In this document: positions 56,758-64,000 of the stretch, piece by piece
Position numbering within the stretch: the first letter of the stretch is position 1
Layout of the letters: the number at the start of each line of letters is the position of its first letter
NCBI GenBank assembly: GCA_965238265.1
Contig: OZ250185.1
Coordinates: forward strand, 2,604,001 to 2,668,000
Reading direction: 5' to 3'
DNA length: 64,000 nt
Source: JAJDUF01 sp965238265
GTDB lineage: Bacteria > Chloroflexota > UBA11872 > UBA12225 > JAJDUF01
The notes under the pieces: generated by a model
What the model saw: only the letters and a program-made list of their open reading frames with translations
What the model was told of the DNA's origin: nothing
Databases searched by the model: none
Position numbers and translations under genes: made by a program

Positions 56758-57117
56758 ATGAGTAGCGAGATTACCTTCTATCACAAGCGGGGCTGAACGA
56801 GCTGCACGAAGGCGAAAGCGGTGCTTTCGCAAGCCGGTGTCCCGTACACGAGCCGCGAGCTATTCCGCGAGCCGCTGACTGAAGCGGAGGTGCGGGCGAT
56901 CCTCGGTACGCGGTCGCCGCGCGAGGTTGTCTCGCTCCGCAGCCGCAAGGCACGCGAGCTGAACTTCCGCGAGCGGCTCCCCGACGACGAAACCTTGATC
57001 CAACTGCTGGCCGAGGAGCCGGGCTTGTGGCGGCGCCCGATCATCACCGTCGGCGACGAGGTGAGCGTCGGCTACAATGCCAAGCGCATCCAACGCCTCA
57101 TCGGGCAGACCGGGTAG
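56758..57117 (+). CDS. Candidate selenoprotein: ArsC/Spx-family thioredoxin-fold oxidoreductase with Sec at the active site
   Basis: A 119-residue protein if TGA 56794-56796 is read as selenocysteine. The start ATG 56758 has GGAGGTG five bases before it. Residues 1-12 are MSSEITFYHKRG, then U13-T-S-C16-T-K-A-K-A. The family consensus here is YHKPxCxxCRKA, so the TGA falls exactly on the catalytic Cys, giving a U-x-x-C redox pair. The rest (PYTSRELFREPLTEAEVRAI; LPDDETLIQLLAEEPGLW; RRPIITVGDEVSVGY) is complete, including the cis-Pro motif RPI. A hairpin fit for SECIS lies at 56812-56830, and selB is about 5 kb away. Family members reduce arsenate or act as thiol regulators; the exact activity is unknown. 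A nonsense mutation of TGC is the alternative, but the hairpin and SelB argue against it. Confidence 0.85.
56794..56796 (+). other. In-frame TGA, candidate selenocysteine codon (Sec13)
   Basis: TGA at codon 13 of the ArsC/Spx-family gene, at the position of the catalytic Cys. The next Cys codon (TGC, 56803) completes U-x-x-C. Confidence 0.83.
56812..56830 (+). promoter_or_regulatory. Candidate bacterial SECIS hairpin
   Basis: GCGAAAGC (56812-56819), loop GGT, GCTTTCGC (56823-56830): eight perfect pairs. The loop begins 23 bases after the TGA. SelB-binding hairpins normally have a G at the first or second loop position at this kind of distance. A lower stem, GCAC (56804-56807) with GTGT downstream, may extend it. 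Confidence 0.75.
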
Positions 57118-57164
57118 GTCTTCGTGTGGAGAGGTGTACCTACCGGAGTGAGAGGCGGACACTT

Positions 57165-59351
57165 CTACGGAGCAGTTACCACAATCTCCGCAAGCTCGTA
57201 GAAATCGCCGCTGCCCGCCGGCACTCCATCGCCACCTACCGTTATGGGCAGACGCTCCAGCGTCTCGAACCGATACAGACCCACGATTACGCGATAGCTG
57301 CCCGGCCGGGCGCCGGGGTCTATCGGCACCGCATAGGAGTCGGTGAAGAGGTCACCGCGCCGCCATGTCGAGGTCGGGTGTTTGCCGGCGACGGGAAGCT
57401 GATCCCGTTGGCCAATCTTCTGCGCCGGATCATCGGCTACGATGTGTGTGAAGACGGTGTAGCTGTGCGCTGGCGTTGCCAGCGCCTCCCAGAATAGCGT
57501 GAACCGCACCGCCTCTCCGGCCCGGTAGGTCGTCGCCGGCAGCGCGTAGCCGGCCAGGGCGATGCGCTCGCCAAAGCGCGGCGCCGGATCGAGCCAGCGA
57601 TCATCGCCCGGCGGTTGCCAAGGTAGCTCATAGAGGACAAGCCGGTGACTCGCGTTTCCCGGCTTCACGACACGCTGTACCGCACGAGCGCCGGGGTTGG
57701 CCCGGCGGAACTCCCGGTCGCCGGCGCCGCTGTGGTCGTCGTCGAGCAGATAGAACAGCCTAGCGCCGGTGCTGGCGGCCTGATACGCACGCCCCACACG
57801 CTGCGCGAGGTGCCCGGTGACAGACACCCCCGGCGGCAGCGTGGCCAGCTCCAGACTTGGCACGTCGCCCAGCAGGACACGCACACCATCGCGCGGCATA
57901 CCGGCAGTATCCTCAGTGAAGACAACGACCGGCCGACGCTCGGCCGACGCCCGCAACCGCTCCACGATCTCACGGAGGCCATAACCGGACTGCCGCCCCT
58001 CGACATACCGGGCGAGGTCGGAGCCGGACTGAGGATCAACATGCCAGGCCACGCTCGTCGGATCGGTGAGCAGCGACCAGTCCCAGACGACCGCTGGCGC
58101 GACACACACGCCCAGGACGATCCCGGCCGTCACTCGGCCGGCCAAGGCGGGGACTCGCTCCGGGAGGCGTTGGGACGCGGCGGTGAGCCGGGCAAGGCCC
58201 CAGCCTACAAGTGGGAAGGCCGGGACCAAGACGAACACGAGATCGGCAGCAGTCGGGGCCGGCTCGCTACTGAGCACGCCAACGGCGGCGCCGGCGGACC
58301 AGAGCAGGCATATTCCTAGCCCGCGCCACGTGGAGACGGCATTGCTCCGGGCGACGCGGCCCCCCTCACCTGACTGCTTGGTGTACGCGGCCCACCACCA
58401 CCTCATCTCAGTGAACTCTGTGGCTAAAACGCGCCCCAGGCCCGCAGCCCCGGCGACAACGAGCACCCCGCCCAGCAGCACGATGAACGGCCAGGTCAGG
58501 TAGGTCCGCGCAGCCACGGCTAGAGACCAGGCGTTGGTGGTCGAGTCGGTAGCGACTTCCGCTGCCGCCGGCGGCGCCGGGAGGGGGGCGGCGACTGCGC
58601 CAGCAGACGGATCGGTGAAGACGACGGAAAACAGCAGGCCCGCCAACAAGAAGGCGTTGGCCAACGCCCACCAGCGCCGCAGCGACGCTGGTCGCCAGAG
58701 AGCTACAACGCCAGGAACTACAAAGAGCAGCGCCAGCGCCTGCAACGAGGTGAGCAACGCCATTCCCAGAGCGATGCCGAGCACCACCGTCCGCCGCGCG
58801 TCAGGCTGCCCGCACCAAGCCAAGATGCTCCACAGCGCCAGGAGCGACACGGCGGTTAGCAGGGCCGAGGGCTGTGCAAGCCGGTCGTGCAGGAGCGTCA
58901 GGGGCGCGCAGACGTACACCAGCGCCGCGGCGCATGCAGCCGCCCGGCCGAAGAGCCGCGTCGTCAGCACAAAGACGAGGGCCAGCGTGGCTGCACCACT
59001 TCCCACGGAGAGCAGCCTGGCTGCCAGCACGCGATCCGGGTGACACGCTTGGTCCGCGCAATTTGATGCAAAGCTGATCGCGGGGGCCAGGAGCCAGCTG
59101 TGCAGGGGCTGGGCTGCCGCCCGCACCGCCGCGAACCAATCGCTCCGGTCGAGCGCCCGTTGCGCCTGGAGCGCCCAGGTAATCGGCGTGGCCTCGCTGC
59201 CCGCTAACGGGAAGAGGGTGAGGTCATACAGACGGGTCGCAATAAAGAGGACAGCGATGACCAGGGCAACGAGGATCACCCTTTTTCGCGCCACGGAGCG
59301 CACCGAGGAGGAGGCCCATGACCAAACACGGGCGGTGGACTGGGCACCCAT
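57165..59351 (-). CDS. GT39-like polytopic membrane glycosyltransferase
   Basis: A 728-residue protein with about ten to twelve hydrophobic segments in the first 430 residues. LVIAVLFIATRLYDLTLFPL, then SEATPITWALQAQ form the first loop, where GT39/PMT enzymes carry acidic catalytic residues. A soluble C-terminal part of about 280 residues includes a beta-rich domain (PATTYRAGEAVRFTLFWEAL; GSYRVIVGLYRFETLERLPI). Residues about 307-315 (LATEFTEMR) are encoded by a family D repeat. ATG 59351 is chosen; the frame is open to 59579 through repeat sequence. It probably transfers sugar from a polyprenyl phosphate outside the cell. Confidence 0.75.
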   Translation of the reverse strand: MGAQSTARVWSWASSSVRSVARKRVILVALVIAVLFIATRLYDLTLFPLAGSEATPITWALQAQRALDRSDWFAAVRAAAQPLHSWLLAPAISFASNCADQACHPDRVLAARLLSVGSGAATLALVFVLTTRLFGRAAACAAALVYVCAPLTLLHDRLAQPSALLTAVSLLALWSILAWCGQPDARRTVVLGIALGMALLTSLQALALLFVVPGVVALWRPASLRRWWALANAFLLAGLLFSVVFTDPSAGAVAAPLPAPPAAAEVATDSTTNAWSLAVAARTYLTWPFIVLLGGVLVVAGAAGLGRVLATEFTEMRWWWAAYTKQSGEGGRVARSNAVSTWRGLGICLLWSAGAAVGVLSSEPAPTAADLVFVLVPAFPLVGWGLARLTAASQRLPERVPALAGRVTAGIVLGVCVAPAVVWDWSLLTDPTSVAWHVDPQSGSDLARYVEGRQSGYGLREIVERLRASAERRPVVVFTEDTAGMPRDGVRVLLGDVPSLELATLPPGVSVTGHLAQRVGRAYQAASTGARLFYLLDDDHSGAGDREFRRANPGARAVQRVVKPGNASHRLVLYELPWQPPGDDRWLDPAPRFGERIALAGYALPATTYRAGEAVRFTLFWEALATPAHSYTVFTHIVADDPAQKIGQRDQLPVAGKHPTSTWRRGDLFTDSYAVPIDPGARPGSYRVIVGLYRFETLERLPITVGGDGVPAGSGDFYELAEIVVTAP
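58409..58431. repeat. Family D repeat inside the GT39-like gene
   Basis: CAGTGAACTCTGTGGC with flanks, an in-frame copy of the 37672-37689 arm; it encodes ATEFTE on the minus strand. Confidence 0.7.
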
Positions 59352-59369
59352 CAGATCATCTGCCTCCCC

Positions 59370-59490
59370 TGGCCCCCCTGTGGTCTCCCCGCTGCGGCGG
59401 GGGGACGGGTGTTTACGGCGCCGCTGCGGCCGGGAGGGACGGCGTGTTCCCCTCCCCTGTGCGTCAGCACGGGGGAGGGCTAGGGAGGGG
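59370..59490. repeat. GC-rich repeat cluster between the glycosyltransferase genes
   Basis: A family C block near 59380-59403, then a stretch from about 59418 shared with 23058-23120 (CGCTGCGGCCGGGAGGGACG, CCCTCCCCTGTGCGTCAGCA). Confidence 0.75.
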
Positions 59491-60012
59491 GCCGGGCGGC
59501 TGACCACAGCGCCCGGCCGGCCGGGATCAGCGCGACCAGCAGCCACCAGGCCACCAACGCACTCACGAACTCGACCCACTCCGAACGGTCATCCGGTCCC
59601 GCGAACCAGAGGTCCAGCTTGACGGCATACTCGGGATGGGGGGGTACACGGTCGGGGAAGGCGTCGGCCCAGGGATAAGCGTGCAGGAAGGGGTTGGCCA
59701 AAGGATCGCGGTCATCATCACTGAGCGCGTCGTACAGCGCGGCGCGGAGCAACCACCAGTGCCCGGCCAGCGGCGAGAACACCGGCTCGGTGCGGGCATC
59801 GGCAACGTCCGCACCTTGCCCAAGCTGATGACCGACGACGCTGTAGTAGTTGCCAAAGTCTACGAGGACGCCGAGGGCATTCACGCCGATGCCGGTCGCC
59901 ACTCCCACTACTACGAAAAGCACCGCCAAGTAGGAGCGTAGCTTTCGATTGGCTACAGCGACCACAGAGCTTACCGAGTGTGCAGGTGCCCCTGGTGGAT
60001 ACGCTCTCTCCT

Positions 60013-60052
60013 CTTCGAACTCTGTGCTCTGTGTGTACTCTGTGGCTTGAAA
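60013..60052. repeat. Family D tandem repeat inside the frameshifted glycosyltransferase gene
   Basis: GAACTCTGTGCTCTGTGTGT then ACTCTGTGGCT. On the minus strand it encodes ATEYTQSTEFEEER in frame. Confidence 0.8.
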
Positions 60053-61150
60053 AAGGCGGAGCACTTGGTCCCAGAGCGGCAGCCAGCCCCACATGAGGAA
60101 CGGGACCACCGCCACCAGATAGCGCGGCCCCCAGGACCAGTCGCCATGCCAGGCCCACCAGCGGCCGAAAAAGGCCAGCTGAGACACGAAGAGCAATGCT
60201 GCGAGGATCGCTTGCGGTGGATGCGCGCGCGCAAACGCGCGCCAGCCCCACAGTCCTGCCACCACCGCCGGACAGAACCACAGCAGCCCCTTCCCGGAGC
60301 TGGCCAAGAGCAGCGCAGCCCCAGTCAGCAGCGGCGTGGTAAAACCGACGACCGGCTCGTCACCGTAGCCGAGATCCAACACGGAGCCGAAGCGGTAGTA
60401 GTTGAAGCCAGGACAAAGCCGCCGGCTACGATGAGCGGCCCCAGGCTCGGGGCCAGTGACCAGGGGAGACCGCTGGCCCATGAACGGCCACCGGACCGGA
60501 GGAGCAGAGCTACATAGAGCGCAAACGCCGGGCACAGGATGGCCGCCGTGGGCTTGGTCACGAACGCAAAACCTCCACAGGCGCCCGCCGCCAGCGCCCA
60601 GGCCCACGCGCGCCGCGGAGCGCAGTACCAGCGATGCAAGCACCATGCCGCCGCGAGCAGCGCGAGGGCCAGCAGCGGCTCGCTGAAGTCGGTGCGTGCA
60701 TAGGGCCACAAGAGCGAGGCGCTCGCCAACGTCACCGCCCCGGCCGTCGCAACCGGCCGGGCATAGCCCAAGTCGCGGGCAAAGCGCCACCAGACGAGCA
60801 CGATCCCCACAGAGACAAACGTGTTTGTCAGGCTGGCCCAGAACTGGGTCAGGCGGTCATCGGGCTGGTTGGTCAGCGTTGCCAGCGTGTGACCGAGCAG
60901 CACCAGCGGTAGCTCCACGAGGCTCTGGCCCAGCCCGTATTTGGCATAGTGGCGCCCATCGCGTCCGGCCGGCGCCTCGGGCGATGGCGGCACCGCCACT
61001 TGGCCGGCGACCACGAGCTGATGGGCCGTCCGGTACATGGCAATGCCATCGAGTGACGTGAGGCGGCCCGCTGCGGTCAGCAGGTAGAGCAAGATCAGGA
61101 CGACGGCGAGGCGCCACTGACACGCTCGGTCTGCCCGGTCCGATGAAGCC

Positions 61151-61178
61151 GTAGGGGTGCAGCGGGCTGCGCCCTTAC
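61151..61178. repeat. Family F palindrome
   Basis: GTAGGGGTGCAGC, GGG, CTGCGCCCTTAC. It lies inside the 5' end of the frameshifted glycosyltransferase gene. The 17-base string GTGCAGACGAGCCGGTC just after it recurs at 44190-44206. Confidence 0.65.
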
Positions 61179-61196
61179 GTGGTGCAGACGAGCCGG

Positions 61197-63764
61197 TCAG
61201 GTGTGTGCCTTGCGCGGTGTCCGGCGACGGCGACGAATCATCACCCATGTCCACGACAACCCGACGTTGAGGAGTATCGTCACGCTACTGACGACGATGC
61301 CGGCTTTCCACGTCCAGGGGTCATACCAGATTCGCACTCGTGACGCAGTGGCGGGCAGCGTGACAGCCAGTGAAAGCCGGTCATCACCTACGCCCAGGGC
61401 TGCCGGGCGGTCGTCAATAGCCACGCGCCAGCCGGGGTAGGGTGTCTGGCGGAGAATAAGGGTAGCAGCACCGTGCTCCGATACGTCAACCTCTACGGTC
61501 TCAGGGGTAAAACGGATGACTCGCGCCGACCGTTCCGCCTCGCCATCTGCTTTCACGCCGATGCGCGGCGCCGGCGCCGGGTGTCGGTACAGCGCCACCG
61601 ACTCGCCGGTGCCCGATATGCGCCCCCAGCCGCCGGGCGGTTGGACACCCCGCTCCATAATGACGTAACCAATGCCGTACTGCCCCAGTACAGCGAGGGC
61701 GTCGCCAATCCGCGCCGGAGCCGCGTCGGGGCTGCACGATCCGGATGGAGTTAAGATGGTGCAGCCGCGCCGCGCCAGGGCAGCGAGCGTGTGGTGCGTC
61801 GTCACGGGACCATCTGCGCTGGCCAGCGCCCGCTGCAAGGGAGTATAGGAGCGGAGTGGGAGCAAGCCGCCGTCGTAGCCGTCGGCGCTGCTCAAGCCAA
61901 AGACCAGATGCAAGTTGGGTCGTAGCTGCTCATGGTACCGGGTGTATACCGCTGCTTCCGCAGTGACGCCAACCCTAGTCAGCTCCAGCCGGTGCAGTTC
62001 TAGCACGCGATCCTCGTCGGCGACGGACAAGAGCCGCGGCGCGAGGCTGGATTCCCGCGAGAGCGGGAACGACGGGTCCATGGCTGCGCTAGCGGCTGCC
62101 GACCCGCCAGAGCTGCTCCGGTCAGTCACCAGCGACACAAGCCGCTGCGCTACCGCCGGGTTCCAAGCATAGGCTTCAGCCGGCCGGCTGTGCTGATACT
62201 CCATCGGCCGCCCCGCGAACAGCAGTTCCCCGGCCACCAGGCCAAGCAGCAGCAGACGGTGCCACCAGCGCGGCCCGGAGGAGGCGGCGTGCAGCACGAG
62301 GCCCACTGCGAGCAGTGCAACTAGGCCCCAAAGCACGACCACGCGGCCATGCGGCAGCCAGGGAATAGCAACGACGACCAGTGATCGCCAGGCATAGAGC
62401 GCCAGCCCGCCAACCACTGCCAGGAGTACCAGCGTAAACAGGGACGCCCGGTGGAGGCCGGCGGTCCGTGGCCCGTGGCCCGTGGCCCGGTCCTCGCTCC
62501 CCGACCACTGGCCCCTGGCCCCTGGCCCCTGGCGCAGTGCAGCGTCGGCGCCCAGCCCAGCAAGACCGGCCAGAGCGACGGTCGCGATGAAGAGCCAGCG
62601 GCCGGGGGCGCGGAAGGCGTCAAAGGCGGGTAGCCAGTCGTGGAGGAGCAGATACAGGGAGGTGTAGCGGCCCAGCGCGAGCGTGACGGCGAGCGCCACA
62701 ATGCCGGCCAGCACGACGGCCCGGCCCAGGCGCAGGGGATGGGTCAGCCCAGCCAGCGCGACGACCAGGGCCGCTACGCCCACGTAGCCGATTACTTCCT
62801 GGCTAGGTAGCTCCCAGAAGGTGGGTAGCAGCGATTCGAGGATGTGCGTCCGATCTACGGAAAGCGCGGTAGCCTCATCGAGCGTCAGCCCACCTGCACG
62901 GTGGGAGAGTCCACTCAGCTCAATGGTGGGGATCAGTTGGGCCGCGGCCAGACCGGCGGCGTTGGTGACCACCACCGCCAGCACGATGAGCGGCGCAAGC
63001 CCCGTGCCGATCCTGGGCAGTTGATGCGCCAGCGTGCGCCACTGACGATGCTGGAAGCGCCGGTCTGCGGGACCACTCGCTCGCCACGCGCCACGCGCCA
63101 CGCGCCACTCGTTGGGCCGCCGCAGCACGACCAGCGCGACGGCCCAAATTCCCACAGTGAGCAGCGAGTAGTACACCTCTTGCGTGTGGCCGGCTAGGAG
63201 CTGGAGCGCGAGCAGCCAGCCACCGAGGACGATCCACACCACCGAGCCGCCGACGGCGCGCTCCAGCGCCAGCAGCAGCCAGGGTAGCCACACCGCCGCC
63301 TGCACCTGATTGAGATGGCCGACGTGCGCGCCGAGAAACCCGCTGCCAGCAAAGACGCCGCCGGCCAGCAGGGCGGCACACCGCGAGCAGCCCCAGCCGA
63401 GCCGCACAAGCACGTACATGCCGAGCGCCCCCCACCAGAAGTGACCGAGGATGTTGGCGAGCAGGGCATCTGGAAAGCTCAACCAGGAGAAGAGCGCATT
63501 GGGCGGATAGAGCACGCCGTTCTGAATGTTGGCCAAGAAGGGGCTGCCAAAGAAGAGGTCGGGATTCCAAAGCGGGATGTCCCCGGCGGCGAGGCGCCGC
63601 GCAGCGTAGGTCTTCAGCGGATAGAAGTAGTTGACGAGATCGAACCCGGCGAGGACTCCGGGGCCAAAGAGCGTGTGTCGAAAGAGGAACGCGATGAAGC
63701 TGCCCAAGGAGAGCACGGCCAGCGCATCAGGCAGCAACCGAGTCGTCCGGGCTATACGTTTCAT
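61197..63764 (-). CDS. YfhO-like polytopic membrane protein
   Basis: An 855-residue protein with about twelve to fourteen hydrophobic segments. The first loop, DLVNYFYPLKTYAARRLAAG then DIPLWNPDLFFGSPFLANIQ, is the YfhO/GT-C signature, with FAGSGFLGAHVGHLNQVQAA in the next loop. A soluble C-terminal region contains YVIMERGVQPP and a final beta domain (GAATLILRQTPYPGWRVAID), then one last membrane segment. YfhO proteins help add sugars to teichoic or other surface polymers. A family A hairpin at 62048-62073 lies within the frame and encodes FPLSRESS. ATG 63764 has only a weak ribosome binding site. Confidence 0.8.
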   Translation of the reverse strand: MKRIARTTRLLPDALAVLSLGSFIAFLFRHTLFGPGVLAGFDLVNYFYPLKTYAARRLAAGDIPLWNPDLFFGSPFLANIQNGVLYPPNALFSWLSFPDALLANILGHFWWGALGMYVLVRLGWGCSRCAALLAGGVFAGSGFLGAHVGHLNQVQAAVWLPWLLLALERAVGGSVVWIVLGGWLLALQLLAGHTQEVYYSLLTVGIWAVALVVLRRPNEWRVARGAWRASGPADRRFQHRQWRTLAHQLPRIGTGLAPLIVLAVVVTNAAGLAAAQLIPTIELSGLSHRAGGLTLDEATALSVDRTHILESLLPTFWELPSQEVIGYVGVAALVVALAGLTHPLRLGRAVVLAGIVALAVTLALGRYTSLYLLLHDWLPAFDAFRAPGRWLFIATVALAGLAGLGADAALRQGPGARGQWSGSEDRATGHGPRTAGLHRASLFTLVLLAVVGGLALYAWRSLVVVAIPWLPHGRVVVLWGLVALLAVGLVLHAASSGPRWWHRLLLLGLVAGELLFAGRPMEYQHSRPAEAYAWNPAVAQRLVSLVTDRSSSGGSAAASAAMDPSFPLSRESSLAPRLLSVADEDRVLELHRLELTRVGVTAEAAVYTRYHEQLRPNLHLVFGLSSADGYDGGLLPLRSYTPLQRALASADGPVTTHHTLAALARRGCTILTPSGSCSPDAAPARIGDALAVLGQYGIGYVIMERGVQPPGGWGRISGTGESVALYRHPAPAPRIGVKADGEAERSARVIRFTPETVEVDVSEHGAATLILRQTPYPGWRVAIDDRPAALGVGDDRLSLAVTLPATASRVRIWYDPWTWKAGIVVSSVTILLNVGLSWTWVMIRRRRRTPRKAHT
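62048..62073. repeat. Family A hairpin inside the YfhO-like gene
   Basis: ATTCCCGC, GAGA, GCGGGAAC, with flanks TGG and GAC, in reverse orientation; translated in frame. Confidence 0.8.
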
Positions 63765-63794
63765 ACGTCGCAGGGAGGCACCCTCACCGGAGCC

Positions 63795-64000
63795 GTGTGG
63801 CCGCTGGCCAATGAACGTGGCAGACACACCATCAACGGCCGGCCGGTGGTGCTGGTTATACCAGCTTGCCCGGACGGCGCCGTTGCGCTGACCCGCGCGG
63901 CTCAACAGCGAATGCGGATTAGCCAGGGCGCGACCGTGAGCGCCTGGCCGGGGCCGCTGACGGGCGCAACAAGCGCCGCCAGCCACGCCGCCGTCTCCGA
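63795..64000 (+). CDS. Possible 5' part of a gene running off the right edge
   Basis: An open frame from GTG 63795 reads WPLANERGRHTINGRPVVLV, then IPACPDGAVALTRAAQQRMR and ISQGATVSAWPGPL, which looks protein-like, but no family is recognised. GGAG at 63789-63792 is too close to be a good ribosome binding site. The frame on the opposite strand is also open but less protein-like. Only 31 bases separate it from the YfhO-like start. Confidence 0.25.
   Translation, partial: MWPLANERGRHTINGRPVVLVIPACPDGAVALTRAAQQRMRISQGATVSAWPGPLTGATSAASHAAVS

Larger units (their letters stand above)
59480..61254 (-). pseudogene. Polytopic membrane glycosyltransferase-like gene with a frameshift
   Basis: On the minus strand one frame runs from ATG 61254 through several hydrophobic segments (WRLAVVLILLYLLTAAGRLT; HYAKYGLGQSLVELPLVLLG; FAFVTKPTAAILCPAFALYV) to PLIVAGGFVL near 60410. 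There the sense moves to another frame, FNYYRFGSVLDLGYGDEPVV then GFTTPLLTGAALLLASSGKG, and so on to 59480. Joined, they form a protein of about 590 residues like GT39/mannosyltransferase-type membrane enzymes. One missing base near 60407-60412 explains the break. A family D repeat (60013-60052) also lies in frame. The start overlaps the YfhO-like gene by 58 bases. It may be a decayed gene or a sequencing error. Confidence 0.65.

Noticed and set aside
56821..57117. Short start of the ArsC/Spx-family gene after the TGA (GTG 56821)
   Set aside because: It would lack the active site and first strand, while a strong ribosome binding site and conserved N-terminus lie before the TGA.
1..64000. CRISPR array
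   Set aside because: The many repeats are dispersed, palindromic and lack regular spacers; no cas gene is present.
1..64000. Insertion sequence or prophage
   Set aside because: No transposase, integrase or phage structural gene was recognised; repeats occur without them.

Overview
The window is GC-rich bacterial chromosome, dense in genes on both strands. Gene content and protein style suggest a Chloroflexota-like bacterium: the tig-clpP-clpX order, a hisH-hisA-hisF-hisIE run behind yggS-yggT-yggU, long GT39/YfhO-type membrane proteins, secreted proteins with 'FGLPTS...RFQRGVLQYW'-like repeats, and intergenic spacers full of palindromic repeats. This placement is an inference from protein style; no rRNA or marker tree was available.

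Layout. 1-19.6 kb is an accessory catabolic region: PfkB sugar kinase (cut by the left edge), PhyH dioxygenase, Gfo/Idh/MocA oxidoreductase, SDR, AraM/G1P-dehydrogenase-like enzyme, C45 acyltransferase, FAD oxidoreductase, a sialidase-like protein, a maleate-isomerase-like protein, DUF3830, a 12-repeat FG-GAP protein and a D-2-hydroxyacid dehydrogenase. Inside it lie a lower-GC HEPN-domain gene (candidate defence nuclease) and a candidate toxin-antitoxin pair (PBECR-like plus DUF2283). 19.7-23 kb carries a polyprenyl-phosphate sugar module (UbiA-type phosphoribosyltransferase and two nucleotide-sugar epimerases). 23.2-33.4 kb holds tRNA-Gly with a consensus promoter and a terminator, tig-clpP-clpX, cysteine desulfurase and a two-component system. 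33.6-46.8 kb is mainly housekeeping: phosphoesterase, DegV, yggS/T/U, histidine genes, a stand-alone AICAR transformylase, tpiA, secG, birA, yqeK, a cupredoxin lipoprotein, UDG and a second hydroxyacid dehydrogenase. 47-57 kb has NUDIX, mobA, a methyltransferase, selB, an XRE-metallo-beta-lactamase fusion, an M23 peptidase, glmS and a selenoprotein. 57-63.8 kb encodes three large polytopic membrane proteins of glycosyltransferase/YfhO type, one of them frameshifted.

Main discovery: at 56758-57117 a complete ArsC/Spx-family gene has an in-frame TGA exactly where the family has its catalytic cysteine (U-T-S-C in place of C-x-x-C). It has a strong ribosome binding site, and 15 nt after the TGA there is a perfect 8-bp hairpin with a GGU loop, which looks like a bacterial SECIS element. 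selB lies about 5 kb away. A standard gene caller would truncate this protein.

Second theme: several families of dispersed palindromic repeats fill the spacers. Some copies lie inside reading frames (glmS, the YfhO-like gene, both glycosyltransferase genes) or supply protein C-termini and stop codons (hisH, the GDP-fucose-synthase-like gene, the histidine kinase). One hairpin family shows compensatory stem changes between copies. Three genes carry apparent single frameshifts (coiled-coil gene, DUF2441, glycosyltransferase).
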